NCBI GenBank assembly: GCA_049323455.1 | Contig: JBMONF010000019.1 | Location: 306,604-370,603, forward strand | From: Hypericibacter sp049323455 | Lineage (GTDB): Bacteria > Pseudomonadota > Alphaproteobacteria > Dongiales > Dongiaceae | Reading direction: 5' to 3' | DNA length: 64,000 nucleotides | Shown here: positions 1 through 8,612 of the stretch, one piece after another | Numbering within the stretch: the first letter of the stretch is position 1 | Layout of the letters: every line of letters starts with the position of its first letter | The notes under the pieces: model-generated | Databases searched by the model: none | Seen by the model: the letters and a program-made list of their open reading frames with translations, nothing else | Told to the model about the DNA's origin: nothing | Made by a program: the position numbers and the translations under genes

Positions 1-1
1 C

Positions 2-226
2 GGCCGGCACGCGGCGGCCCTTCTGGCCATGATGGGGCTCGAGGACACCGTGGCGCGCGACCTCGACCATTATGTCGAGCTGGCCGTGGCGCTGGGGCGC
101 GAGCCCGAGCGGCGCCGTCATCTGCGCGCCGAGACCGAGGCGCGCCGCGCCGCGATCTACGACGACCCTGCGCCTATCGCCGATCTCGACCGCTTCATCC
201 GGGAGCAGGTCGAGGCCCGCGACTGA
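2..226 (+). CDS. C-terminal fragment of an OGT/SPINDLY-like glycosyltransferase
   Basis: The frame is open from the left edge of the window, so only about 74 C-terminal residues are present and the start lies outside. The sequence reads GRHAAALLAMMGLEDTVARD and continues with a DHYVELAVALG segment and a charged tail. This pattern resembles the end of bacterial TPR-linked O-GlcNAc transferase-like (glycosyltransferase 41) proteins, where a conserved glycine/arginine and an EYV-A-L-A segment close the second Rossmann lobe. In that family the enzyme moves a sugar from a nucleotide sugar to protein or another acceptor. The assignment rests on a short fragment and is tentative. A palindromic repeat region follows. 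Confidence 0.5.
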   Translation, partial: GRHAAALLAMMGLEDTVARDLDHYVELAVALGREPERRRHLRAETEARRAAIYDDPAPIADLDRFIREQVEARD

Positions 227-320
227 GCCGCCGTTTGGAAAGCCGGGCGGCGCGAGGCTCGCGACGACGGCGATCCGGTCGCGGCGGCGAGGCCAGGGCT
301 ATCGCATCTCGGCTGTTGGC

Positions 321-440
321 GGATTTCCTCTCCTTCGAGACGGGCCTGACGGCCCTCCTCAGAATGAGGAAATCCGCGAAGAATTGAATGACAACCTCGT
401 GCTGAGGAGGCCGCGAAGCGGCCGTCTCGAAGGATGAGGC
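321..440. repeat. Pair of REP-like palindromic elements
   Basis: Two palindromic units lie in the 260-bp space between the glycosyltransferase fragment and the DUF2141 gene. The first is closed by a perfect 10-bp inverted repeat, GGATTTCCTC at 321-330 and GAGGAAATCC at 366-375. The second, from about 394 to 440, shares the core CTGAGGAGG-CCGCGAAGCGGCC-TCTCGAAGGATGAGG with the reverse of the first. Such paired units are typical of alphaproteobacterial intergenic REP sequences. They could also help end transcripts arriving from both sides. Nothing else is visible in 227-486. Confidence 0.7.
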
Positions 441-486
441 GGCCACATGCGATACCCCTGGCGGCGAGGCCCTGCCCCGTCGGCCG

Positions 487-930
487 TCAGTTCCAGTCCT
501 GAAGCTCGATCGTCAGCGTCACGTCGTCGTCTCCGACCCAGAAGGCCGCGCGCTCGAAGGACGGGGCGGAGAGAAAGGGTCGAGCGTTGTTGGAAAAGCC
601 GAACCGCTCCTTGGGCAGGCCGAGAAGCGTGAAGTCCATCTTCTTGTTGTCGTTCTCGTCCTCGAAGAGCTGGATGGCGTAGCGCCCCGGCGGTATATCC
701 CGGAACACCAGCTCCACGGTGCCGGCGCGGGCCGGGACGGTCACGTCGTAGGGACAGCCCTCTCGGCCGAAACGGGCCTCGTCGCACAGCGCGGCGCGCA
801 CATGACCGCGGTCGTTCTTCACGTTGTTGACGACGAGATAGATGTCGGCTGCCGCGGCCGGCCGGCTCGCAGCCAGCGCCAAGCCGATCGCGGCGCAAGC
901 CGCCAGGACCCTGCTCGCCAATCCCGTCAT
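487..930 (-). CDS. DUF2141 family exported protein
   Basis: The 147-residue product starts with a basic n-region, a hydrophobic core (about residues 8-20) and an Ala-rich cleavage site near residue 28, so export to the periplasm is expected. The mature part contains DIPPGRYAIQLFEDENDN followed by a segment ending in LPKERFGFSNNA and RPFLSAPSFERAAFWV. This is the signature of the DUF2141 family, small beta-sandwich-like proteins of unknown function. An ATG further upstream would add a low-complexity arginine/serine extension, so the start just before the signal peptide was chosen. It lies 64 bp downstream of gyrB on the same strand and could be read from the same transcript. Confidence 0.82.
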   Translation of the reverse strand: MTGLASRVLAACAAIGLALAASRPAAAADIYLVVNNVKNDRGHVRAALCDEARFGREGCPYDVTVPARAGTVELVFRDIPPGRYAIQLFEDENDNKKMDFTLLGLPKERFGFSNNARPFLSAPSFERAAFWVGDDDVTLTIELQDWN

Positions 931-994
931 GATCGGATTCCGGCCGAGAAACCGCCCAGCGTGGTTTGTCGATGAGGGTTCTCTCGGCCCCGGT

Positions 995-3463
995 TCAGAC
1001 GTCGAGATTGGCGACGGCCAGCGCGTTCTGCTGGATGAAGTCGCGCCGCGGCTCGACCAGGTCGCCCATGAGGGTCGAGAACACCTCCTCGGCCTCGTCG
1101 ACATGGCTGACCTTGACCTGCAGCAGCGCGCGGCTGTTGGGATCGAGCGTGGTCATCCAGAGCTGGTCCGGGTTCATCTCGCCCAGCCCCTTGTAGCGCT
1201 GGATGGCGGTCATGCCCCGCCGCCCCAGCTCCATCACCGATTCGATCAGGGCGATGGGGCCGGCGACGACGGTCTCCTTCTCCTTCGCCGTCAGACGGGC
1301 AGGCCGGGTGTAGCTCTGCTGCAGCTCGGCCGCCATGGCGTCGAGACGGCGCGCCTCGGCGCTGCGAATGAGCGGGCCGTCGATGACGTGCCGCTCGGTC
1401 ACGCCGCGCAGGCGCCGCGCGAAGGCGAGCCCGCCATCGGGCTCGGCCGTGCCCGTCCAGCCGCGCTCGGTCGCCGGCACCAGCCCGTCGAGCCGGTGCG
1501 CGATGGCGGCGGCCGCCTGGCTCGCCAGCGCCTGGTCGGGGATGAGCTGCGGGTTGAGCGCGCCCACGATCGCCGCCTGTTCCACCACCGGGCCGCTGCC
1601 GACCTTGCGGATCAGGGGCTGCATCAGCGAGCGGGCAAGGCTCGCGCGCTCGACCCGCTCGCGCAGATCGTTGCCGCTGACTTGCGTGCCGTCGGCCAGC
1701 GTCAGGACCGCCCCCTCGATGCCGGCGTCGACCAGATAGGTCTCGAGCTCGCGATCGTCCTTCAGGTAGCGCTCGGACTTGCCGCGCTGGGCGCGGTAGA
1801 GCGGCGGCTGGGCGATGTAGAGATAGCCCTTCTCCACGATCTGCGGCATCTGCCGGTAGAAGAAGGTCAGGAGCAGCGTGCGGATGTGCGAGCCGTCCAC
1901 GTCCGCATCGGTCATGATGATGATCTTGTGGTAGCGGATCTTGGCGAGGTCGAACTCCTCGCTGCCGATGCCGGTGCCGAGTGCGGCGATCAGCGTGCCG
2001 ATCTCCGCCGAGCTCAGCATCTTGTCGAAGCGGGCGCGCTCGACATTGAGGATCTTGCCGCGCAAGGGGAGGATCGCCTGGAAACGCCGGTCGCGGCCCT
2101 GCTTGGCCGATCCGCCGGCGGAATCGCCCTCGACGATGAAGAGCTCGGCGAGCGCCGGATCGCGCTCCTGGCAGTCGGCGAGCTTGCCCGGCAGCGAGGC
2201 CACGTCGAGCGCCCCCTTGCGCCGCGTCAGCTCGCGCGCCTTCCGGGCCGCCTCGCGCGCGGCCGCCGCCTCGACCACCTTGGCGACGATGCGCCGGGCC
2301 TCGCTCGGATGCTCCTCGAACCATTGATTGAGCTTCTCGTTGACGATGCTCTCGACCACCGGCCGGACCTCGGAGGAGACCAGCTTGTCCTTGGTCTGGG
2401 AGGAGAATTTGGGATCGGGCACCTTGACCGAGAGGACGCAGGTCAGCCCCTCGCGCGCATCCTCGCCCGTGAGCGCCACCTTCTCCTTCTTGGCGATGCC
2501 GCTGTCGACCGCGTACTGGTTGATCTGGCGCGTGAGCGCGCCGCGATATCCCGCCAGATGCGTGCCGCCGTCGCGCTGCGGGATGTTGTTGGTGAAGCAG
2601 AGCATGGTCTCGTGATAGCTGTCGGTCCACTCCATCGCCGCTTCGACCGCGATGCCCTCGCGCTCGCCTTTGATGACGATGGCGGGCTCGTGCAGCGCCG
2701 TCTTGGTGCGATCGAGATAGCGCACGAAGGCCTCGAGGCCGCCCTCGTAGTGCAGCTCGACCGATTTGGGCTCGACGCCGCGCGCGTCGGTCAGGGCGAG
2801 CCGCACGCCGGAATTGAGGAAGGCCAACTCGCGCAGGCGGTGCTCCAGCGTCGCATAGTCGAACTCGGTCCTGCTGAAGGTCTTGGGCGAGGGCAGGAAG
2901 GTGACCTCGGTGCCGCGCCGGCCCTTCGCGTCGCCCACCACCGCGAGCGGCGCCTCGGGGTCGCCGTTGCGGAAGCGCATGAAATGCTCCTTGTCGTCGC
3001 GCCAGATCCTGAGATCCAGCCATTCGGAGAGCGCGTTGACGACCGAGACGCCGACGCCGTGGAGCCCGCCCGAGACCTTGTAGGCGTTCTGGTCGAATTT
3101 TCCGCCGGCATGGAGCTGGGTCATGATGACCTCGGCGGCCGACACACCTTCCTCCTTGTGGATATCGACCGGGATGCCGCGGCCGTTGTCCAGGACCGTG
3201 ACCGAGCCGTCGCCGTTGAGCGTCACCTCGATGCGGTCGCAATAGCCGCCCAACGCCTCGTCGATGGCATTGTCCACCACCTCGTAGACCATGTGGTGCA
3301 GGCCCGAGCCGTCGTCGGTGTCGCCGATATACATGCCCGGGCGCTTGCGCACGGCATCGAGACCCTTGAGCACCTTGATCTGCTCGGCGCCATAGGCGAC
3401 CGAGGGCGCTTGCGGCTCTCCGGCCTTCTTCTCGGCGGCTGGTTTGGTTGCGTCCTGGTTCAT
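995..3463 (-). CDS. gyrB: DNA gyrase subunit B
   Basis: GyrB (822 aa) is the ATPase subunit of the heterotetrameric type II topoisomerase that introduces negative supercoils. The GHKL ATPase motifs are present near the N-terminus (VVDNAIDEALGG, LDNGRGIPVDIH, GGLHGVGVSVVNALS). The TOPRIM domain follows with EGDSAGGSAKQGRD and TDADVDGSHIRTLLLTFF. The C-terminal QRYKGLGEMNPDQLW block is intact. An insertion of about 160 residues between TOPRIM and the C-terminal block is usual for Gram-negative GyrB. The ATG at 3463 has a GAGAAAG ribosome-binding site; the frame stays open upstream but without homology. It lies 76 bp downstream of recF, in the classic dnaA-dnaN-recF-gyrB order. Confidence 0.98.
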   Translation of the reverse strand: MNQDATKPAAEKKAGEPQAPSVAYGAEQIKVLKGLDAVRKRPGMYIGDTDDGSGLHHMVYEVVDNAIDEALGGYCDRIEVTLNGDGSVTVLDNGRGIPVDIHKEEGVSAAEVIMTQLHAGGKFDQNAYKVSGGLHGVGVSVVNALSEWLDLRIWRDDKEHFMRFRNGDPEAPLAVVGDAKGRRGTEVTFLPSPKTFSRTEFDYATLEHRLRELAFLNSGVRLALTDARGVEPKSVELHYEGGLEAFVRYLDRTKTALHEPAIVIKGEREGIAVEAAMEWTDSYHETMLCFTNNIPQRDGGTHLAGYRGALTRQINQYAVDSGIAKKEKVALTGEDAREGLTCVLSVKVPDPKFSSQTKDKLVSSEVRPVVESIVNEKLNQWFEEHPSEARRIVAKVVEAAAAREAARKARELTRRKGALDVASLPGKLADCQERDPALAELFIVEGDSAGGSAKQGRDRRFQAILPLRGKILNVERARFDKMLSSAEIGTLIAALGTGIGSEEFDLAKIRYHKIIIMTDADVDGSHIRTLLLTFFYRQMPQIVEKGYLYIAQPPLYRAQRGKSERYLKDDRELETYLVDAGIEGAVLTLADGTQVSGNDLRERVERASLARSLMQPLIRKVGSGPVVEQAAIVGALNPQLIPDQALASQAAAAIAHRLDGLVPATERGWTGTAEPDGGLAFARRLRGVTERHVIDGPLIRSAEARRLDAMAAELQQSYTRPARLTAKEKETVVAGPIALIESVMELGRRGMTAIQRYKGLGEMNPDQLWMTTLDPNSRALLQVKVSHVDEAEEVFSTLMGDLVEPRRDFIQQNALAVANLDV

Positions 3464-3539
3464 CGGTCGGTCTTTCTCGTGATGTCGCTCGCGTGGAGGC
3501 GCGCCGGTCGAGGGCGCCTCGGTCCACGATCGGGAAAAG

Positions 3540-4826
3540 TCACGGCGCGCCGGCAAGGGGCCGTAGGCGCCCCTCATCGACCGCGACGAACTGGGCCGCA
3601 GCGCCCAGCTCGGCGAAGATTTCGAGGTCGGTGCCGGTGAGCCAAGCCTGAGCGCCCAGCTCCAGAAGCGCCTCGAACAGGGCCCGGCGGTGCCTGCGGT
3701 CGAGATGGGCCGCGACCTCGTCGAGCAGGATCAGCGGCTGGGCCCCGCGCGCGAGCCCCAGCGCCCGCGCATAGGCCAAGAGGATCGCCAAGAGCAGCGC
3801 CTTCTGCTCGCCGGTCGAGCATTCGCCCGCCGGCCGGCCGCGCCCGAGATGGGTGACGGCGAGATCGCTGCGGTGCGGGCCGGCAGCCGCCCCGCCCTGC
3901 TGAGCATCCTGGGCGCGCGTCTCCGCCAGGCGGCGCTTGAGCGCCTCCTCGGCGGCCAGCGCCGGCATCTGCCCGAGCCAGTCGTCGACGGCACCCGCGA
4001 GCGTCAGGGCCGCACCCGGAAACGGGCCGAAGCCGTCGGCCGCGGCGCCCCGCAGGCGCTGCAGCAGGTCGCGTCGGGCGGCCGCGATGGCGACCCCCAA
4101 CTCCGCCATCTGCGCCTCGAGCCCATCGAGCCAGGCCGCCTCGGCCGCCCCGCTGGCACGCCCGTTCTGGGGCGCCAAGAGCCTTGCGCGCTCGCGCAAG
4201 GCCTGCTCGTAGGCCGAGAGCCGGCTCGCATGGGCCGCATCGAAGCCGTAGACCAGCCGGTCGAGGAAACGGCGGCGGTCGCCGGCTCCGTCGAGGAACA
4301 GGCGGTCCATCTGGGGCGTGAGCCACACGATCGCCAGCCGCTCGGCCAGTGCCGCCTGACTCTTCTGGAACTGGCCGTCGATCTTGACGAGACGCCGCTC
4401 GGCTCCCCCTTCGCCGGCCGCCGGGTCGCGGCCGGTGCCGATCTCGATCTCGCCGCCGTCGGGGACGATCGCCAGCCTTGCCGCGACCGCCCAGGGCCCC
4501 GGAACGGCGCCGTCCGCCCCGAATGCCCCGCCGCTGCCGGGGCGGCGCTCCACTTCGGCCAGCCGCGCCCGGCGCAAGCCCCGGCCCGGCGCCAGGAAGG
4601 AGATCGCCTCGAGCAGGTTGGTCTTGCCGGCACCGTTGGGGCCGGCCAGCGCCACCGGCCGCGCGTCGGTCTCGAGCGTGGCGTCGCGATAGCAGCGGAA
4701 CTCGGCCAGCACCAGGCGCGCGAGATGCGGGACCGCGGTGCGGGCGCGGGTGGCACCCGGCCGCTCTCTCGCCTCGGTTTTCGGCAGCGCCGTCAGGATC
4801 GGTAACCTCTCCCTTACACCCCTCAC
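3540..4826 (-). CDS. recF: DNA replication/repair protein RecF
   Basis: RecF is an SMC-like ATPase that loads RecA at gapped DNA together with RecO and RecR. Visible are the Walker A motif GPNGAGKTNLLEAI, an ABC-type signature around CSTGEQKALLLAILLAYA, and Walker B LILLDEVAAHLD. The chosen GTG start overlaps the dnaN stop codon as GTGA, suggesting translational coupling. This gives 428 residues, about 30 longer than most RecF proteins. An internal GTG just before PHLARLVLAEF would give a more usual length, so the start is uncertain. Confidence 0.93.
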   Translation of the reverse strand: MRGVRERLPILTALPKTEARERPGATRARTAVPHLARLVLAEFRCYRDATLETDARPVALAGPNGAGKTNLLEAISFLAPGRGLRRARLAEVERRPGSGGAFGADGAVPGPWAVAARLAIVPDGGEIEIGTGRDPAAGEGGAERRLVKIDGQFQKSQAALAERLAIVWLTPQMDRLFLDGAGDRRRFLDRLVYGFDAAHASRLSAYEQALRERARLLAPQNGRASGAAEAAWLDGLEAQMAELGVAIAAARRDLLQRLRGAAADGFGPFPGAALTLAGAVDDWLGQMPALAAEEALKRRLAETRAQDAQQGGAAAGPHRSDLAVTHLGRGRPAGECSTGEQKALLLAILLAYARALGLARGAQPLILLDEVAAHLDRRHRRALFEALLELGAQAWLTGTDLEIFAELGAAAQFVAVDEGRLRPLAGAP

Positions 4827-5941
4827 ACGCGCATCGGCATCAGCACATAGAGCGCCGCGGCATTGGCGGGGTCCTTCATCAAGGTCGGCGAGGCGGCGTC
4901 GGCCAGTGCGATCTCGGCCTGGTCGCCCTGGATCTGGCGCAGAATTTCGATGAGGTAGCGCGAGTTGAAGCCGATCTCGATCGGCTGTCCCTCGTAGACG
5001 GCCTCGATCTCCTCGGTGGCGGTGCCGTTCTCGGGGCTCGAGGCCGACAGCGTCAGATGGCCGCTCTTGAGGGCGAGCTTCACCGCGCGCGACTTCTCGC
5101 TCGAGATGGTGGCGACCAGATCCACCGCCTCCATGAACGTCTTGCGGTCGACCCTCAGCAGCTTGTCGTTGCCGGTCGGAATCACGCGCTGATAGTCCGG
5201 GAAGGTGCCGTCGATCAGCTTCGACGTCAGCAGCGCGTCGGCGAAGGCGAAGCTGATGCGCGTGTCGGAGAGCGCCACCTCGATCGCGCCGTCGATCTCC
5301 TCGATCAGCTTCCTGAGCTCGGCGACGGTCTTGCGCGGCACGATCACGCCCGGCATCTCGGCGGCACCCGGGGGCAGCGGCAGCTCGATGCGGGCGAGCC
5401 GGTGTCCGTCGGTCGCGACCGCGCGCAGCGCCCCGGCCTTGTCCTGCGCGTGGGCGTGCAGATAAATGCCGTTGAGATAGTAGCGCGTCTCCTCGGTCGA
5501 GATGGCGAAGCTGGTGCGATCGATCAGCGTGCGCATCTCCTCGGCCGGGATGTGGAAGCGGTGCGGCAGGTCGCCGACATTGACCGCCGGAAAGTCCTCG
5601 CGCGGCAGGGTGGCGAGCGAGAAGCGGGCGCGGCCGGCGCGCAGGCCCAGCTGGCCCGCATCGGTGGCGCCGTCGAACTCCACCTGCGCGCCTTCGGGCA
5701 GCTTGCGCACGATGTCGTAGAGCGTGTGGGCCGGCACGGTGGTGGCGCCCGCCTGCGCGACCGCCGCCGCCGTCCGCTCGACGATGGTCAGGTCCATGTC
5801 GGTCGCCGTCATGTGCAGCGCGTCCCTGGTCCCCTCGATCAGGATGTTGGAAAGAATCGGGATGGTGTTGCGCCGTTCCACCACGCTCTGCACATGGCCG
5901 AGAGACCGGAGAAGGGCACCACGTTCGATGGTCAGTTTCAT
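4823..5941 (-). CDS. dnaN: DNA polymerase III beta subunit (sliding clamp)
   Basis: The 372-residue protein is the ring-shaped processivity clamp of the replicative polymerase and a docking platform for other replication and repair proteins. The start MKLTIERGALLRSLGHVQ and the end AALYVLMPMRV are typical, including the C-terminal M-P-M-R. Three similar clamp-fold domains are expected at about residues 1-120, 130-245 and 250-372. It overlaps recF by 4 bp but is separated from dnaA by 384 bp, and a promoter-like sequence lies in that gap. Confidence 0.97.
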   Translation of the reverse strand: MKLTIERGALLRSLGHVQSVVERRNTIPILSNILIEGTRDALHMTATDMDLTIVERTAAAVAQAGATTVPAHTLYDIVRKLPEGAQVEFDGATDAGQLGLRAGRARFSLATLPREDFPAVNVGDLPHRFHIPAEEMRTLIDRTSFAISTEETRYYLNGIYLHAHAQDKAGALRAVATDGHRLARIELPLPPGAAEMPGVIVPRKTVAELRKLIEEIDGAIEVALSDTRISFAFADALLTSKLIDGTFPDYQRVIPTGNDKLLRVDRKTFMEAVDLVATISSEKSRAVKLALKSGHLTLSASSPENGTATEEIEAVYEGQPIEIGFNSRYLIEILRQIQGDQAEIALADAASPTLMKDPANAAALYVLMPMRV

Positions 5942-6325
5942 GGCCTGGCTTCTTGGGAGTTTCCGATTGCGCCGTTCTTCTTGCGGCCGTCCGGCGCCGG
6001 CCGGAATTGGCTATCGGGAAGGGTCCGGCGGAAGCGGGCGGGACGCCCTGAAGCCGGGCCCAGCCGCGGGCGCGGCAGGACGGTTGTTCATACTAGCACA
6101 AGCCTTTGTTTTTGGAAGCGATTTCCCCATTTTCGGCGCCCCCGAGTCGGGCCGAAAAACGGGCCAATTCCAGACCGTTGGAGCCCGCCCGCGCGCCACG
6201 GGTGCGCCGATGCGCCGGCACAGTCCGCCGCGATCGCCGGCCGGCGCGGCTCGAAGGCCGGGCGTCCCGGGCAAGGGACCGGGACCGATGCCCCGACCCT
6301 TCGGTCAAGGAGGAGGTTTAGACCG
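5942..6325. other. dnaA-dnaN intergenic region
   Basis: This 384-bp stretch separates the dnaA stop from the dnaN start. It holds one promoter-like sequence for dnaN (annotated separately) and GC-rich palindromes such as the GCCGGC clusters. No match close to the DnaA box TTATCCACA was found on either strand, and no AT-rich unwinding tract, so there is no visible sign of a replication origin here. No convincing open frame is present. Confidence 0.6.
6090..6118 (-). promoter_or_regulatory. Candidate dnaN-recF-gyrB promoter
   Basis: Read on the minus strand there is CTTCCA, a 17-bp spacer, and TAGTAT. The -10 is preceded by TGC, so it fits an extended -10 element (TG-N-TAGTAT). The predicted start point lies about 140 bp upstream of the dnaN ATG. 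The surrounding AT-rich patch stands out against the GC-rich background. Confidence 0.42.
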
Positions 6326-7720
6326 TCACGCCTCGAGCATGCGCCGGAGCAGATCGACGTCCTCGGAGAAGGAAGCGTCGGTGGACCGCAGCTCCTCCAC
6401 CTTGCGCACGGCGTGCATCACGGTGGTGTGGTCGCGCCCGCCGAACTTGCGGCCGATCTCGGGCAGCGAGCGGGAAGTGAGCTGCTTGGCCAGATACATG
6501 GCGACCTGGCGGGGCCGCGCCACGGCGCGCGCGCGCCGGGCCGACTGCATCTCGGAGATCTTGATGTTGAAGTGATCGGCCACCTTGCGCTGGATCTCCT
6601 CGATCGTGACGCGGCGGTCGTTGGCGCGCAGCAGATCGTGCAGCACTTCCTGGGTGGTCTCGAGCGTGACCGGGCGGCCGACCAGCGTGGCATGCGCGAC
6701 GATGCGGTTGAGCGCGCCCTCGAGCTCGCGCACGTTCGACATGATCTTGTGGGCGAGGAATTCGAGCACTTTCGAGGGGATCTCGGCGCCGAGCTGCTCG
6801 GCCTTGGCTTGGAGAATGCCGAGCCTCAACTCGTAGGTCGTGGGGTGGATGTCGGCGACCAGCCCCCAGCCGAGGCGCGAGCGCATGCGCTCCTCAAGCC
6901 CCTCGAGATCGGAGGGCGACTTGTCGGCCGAGATCACCACCTGCCGGTTCTGGTCCACGAGCGCGTTGAAGGTGTGAAAGAATTCCTCCTGGGTCGAATC
7001 CTTGCCGCTGATGAACTGGACGTCGTCGATCATCAGCACGTCGACCGAGCGGAACTGCTCCTTGAAGGCCATGGTGTTCTTGTGCCGGAGCGCCCGGATG
7101 AACTGGTACATGAACTTCTCGGCCGAGAGATAGATCACGCGCCGTTCGGGCTGGGCCTTCTTGATGTGCCAGGCGATGGCGTGCATCAGATGCGTCTTGC
7201 CGAGCCCCACGCCGCCATAGAGGAACAGCGGGTTGAAGGGCACGGTCTTGCTCTCGGCCACGCGGCGGGCGGCGGCGTAGGCGAGCTCGTTCGACTTGCC
7301 GACGACGAAGTTCTCGAAGGTGAAACGGGGATCGAGCGGGGCGCTCACATCGTCGACGCCGGGCGGCGGCGGCGGCGCCTCGACCGGAGCCGCGACGACG
7401 GCGACGCTGCGCCCGCCGCATGCCGCCGCGGTCTCAAGTTCGGCCGGCGCCTTGGCGCTGTCGACCACGATCTCCACCGCCTTGAACTCGGGCAACTCGC
7501 CGGCCAGAAGCTGGCGCAGACGGTCGGAATAGTGCTGGACCACCCAGTCGCGGATGAAGCGCGTGGGCACGGCGATGCGAATCTCGCCGTTGGCGTGGCC
7601 GACCAGCGTCAAGGGCTTGAGCCAGCTGCGGAAGGCCTGCTCGCCGAATTCCGATCTGAGTCGCCCGCGCACGCGCGCCCATTTGGCGTTGAGCTGGCTG
7701 TCGAGCCCGCTGGCCTTCAT
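6326..7720 (-). CDS. dnaA: Chromosomal replication initiator DnaA
   Basis: DnaA (464 aa) binds origin DNA boxes and melts the origin in its ATP form. The N-terminal domain I (about residues 1-90) is followed by a proline-rich linker. The AAA+ core has Walker A GGVGLGKTHLMHAI and Walker B VDVLMIDDVQFISGKD. The C-terminal domain IV ends with the DNA-binding signature GRKFGGRDHTTVMHAVRKVE. The ATG at 7720 is preceded by GGGGGC. Only 22 bp separate it from the upstream rhodanese gene, so dnaA is probably read from a promoter in front of that gene. Confidence 0.98.
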   Translation of the reverse strand: MKASGLDSQLNAKWARVRGRLRSEFGEQAFRSWLKPLTLVGHANGEIRIAVPTRFIRDWVVQHYSDRLRQLLAGELPEFKAVEIVVDSAKAPAELETAAACGGRSVAVVAAPVEAPPPPPGVDDVSAPLDPRFTFENFVVGKSNELAYAAARRVAESKTVPFNPLFLYGGVGLGKTHLMHAIAWHIKKAQPERRVIYLSAEKFMYQFIRALRHKNTMAFKEQFRSVDVLMIDDVQFISGKDSTQEEFFHTFNALVDQNRQVVISADKSPSDLEGLEERMRSRLGWGLVADIHPTTYELRLGILQAKAEQLGAEIPSKVLEFLAHKIMSNVRELEGALNRIVAHATLVGRPVTLETTQEVLHDLLRANDRRVTIEEIQRKVADHFNIKISEMQSARRARAVARPRQVAMYLAKQLTSRSLPEIGRKFGGRDHTTVMHAVRKVEELRSTDASFSEDVDLLRRMLEA

Positions 7721-7742
7721 GCTGCCCCCATCAACAAAGCCT

Positions 7743-8159
7743 TCACTCTTGCACCCAAGGCAGGCCTGCTGCTTTCCATCCGCCGGTCTTGCCCCTGTGC
7801 CGTTCGTCGTCCAGGTTCCCTTCGAACCCTTCGCTCACGTTGTAGCAGCGGGCATAGCCCGCGGCCGTCACGGCCATGGCGGCCGCCTTGGAGCGCGCAC
7901 CGCTGCGGCACAGGAAGAAAAGCGGCGTCTGCCGGTCCGGCACCGCCTTGGCAAGCTCGGCCACGAAATCCGGGCTGATCTGCATCGCCGGATAGCCCTG
8001 CCAGGACAGGAACAAAGTCTGCTTGCCCAGACGCGACAGGTCGGGCACGCCGACGAAGCTCCATTCGGGACGCGTGCGCACGTCGACCAGCCGGGCGGAC
8101 TTGTCCTGGCTCAGCATCTTCCAGGCTTCCGATGGTGTGACGTCGCCGGCGTAGCTCAT
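7743..8159 (-). CDS. Rhodanese-like sulfurtransferase
   Basis: The product is a single-domain rhodanese of 138 residues. The active-site loop is CRSGARS, with the catalytic cysteine at about residue 84 that would carry a persulfide. The N-terminal VTPSEAWKML and LVDVRTRPEW segments match the family. The ATG at 8159 was chosen because a strong GGGGAGGG ribosome-binding site precedes it; the longer frame upstream is arginine-rich noise. It is transcribed into dnaA with a 22-bp gap. The sulfur acceptor cannot be deduced. Confidence 0.88.
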   Translation of the reverse strand: MSYAGDVTPSEAWKMLSQDKSARLVDVRTRPEWSFVGVPDLSRLGKQTLFLSWQGYPAMQISPDFVAELAKAVPDRQTPLFFLCRSGARSKAAAMAVTAAGYARCYNVSEGFEGNLDDERHRGKTGGWKAAGLPWVQE

Positions 8160-8553
8160 CGTGTCGACCCGACCCTCCCCGCGCTCCCCTGAAGCGACAG
8201 AGTCACCGAAAATCAGAACACGTCGCCGCCGCGATGAACGAAGCGGCGTTTGCAACACCATCGGTGGGACCGACGCGAACCACCACTCGCGTTCTTATCG
8301 TATTCGTGCCGGAGCGTGATTCGAATTGACGTGTGGCGAAGCACGGGTCTTTTGTCGAAAATTTTTCCCGTGCCTTCGGACCCGCTGAGCCTCCCCGTCG
8401 ACCACCGGGGGCGACTCTACTCAGAGGGTCTGACCCACGCAATATGTCCGATGCGTGACGCGAGAAAAAAATAGCTTGTGTTGCAAGGCCGCGCGTGTCC
8501 CGCGTGGCTGCTGCGCGTTGCGTGCGATGCATGACGAACGACGATGCGATGCG
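8160..8553. other. Upstream region of the rhodanese-dnaA unit
   Basis: This gap lies between the rpsT terminator and the rhodanese start. It contains a candidate minus-strand promoter (annotated separately), two GANTC sites (8318-8322 and 8413-8417), the short palindrome ATTCGAAT around 8320, and a cluster of GATGC repeats near 8530-8553. No clear DnaA box is present. No reading frame here looks like a gene. Confidence 0.5.
8414..8442 (-). promoter_or_regulatory. Candidate promoter for rhodanese-dnaA
   Basis: On the minus strand TTGCGT is followed by a 17-bp spacer and TAGAGT. The -10 runs directly into a GANTC motif (GAGTC on the minus strand), the methylation site of CcrM in many alphaproteobacteria. 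Hexamer matches are moderate, so this is a candidate only. Confidence 0.3.
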
Positions 8554-8592
8554 CAAAAAGAGAACGCGCGCCACCGTGGGGGGCGCGCGTTC
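8554..8592 (-). terminator. Rho-independent terminator of rpsT
   Basis: A perfect 11-bp stem is formed by GAACGCGCGCC (8562-8572) and GGCGCGCGTTC (8582-8592) with a 9-nt loop. On the minus strand it is followed at once by TCTTTTTGCGC, a U-tract. It lies 21 bp downstream of the rpsT stop codon and separates rpsT from the rhodanese-dnaA unit. Confidence 0.88.
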
Positions 8593-8612
8593 GATCGACA
8601 ACGATAACTGGA

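Noticed and set aside
842..3640. Very long open frame on the plus strand across gyrB
   Set aside because: It is antisense to gyrB and gives a low-complexity Arg/Leu/Ala/His-rich translation; high-GC genomes produce such frames. The same applies to long antisense frames over dnaN/dnaA, pnp, infB and metK.
8160..8612. Replication origin upstream of dnaA
   Set aside because: No DnaA-box cluster, no AT-rich tract and only ordinary repeats; TTATCGTAT near 8295 is too far from the consensus.
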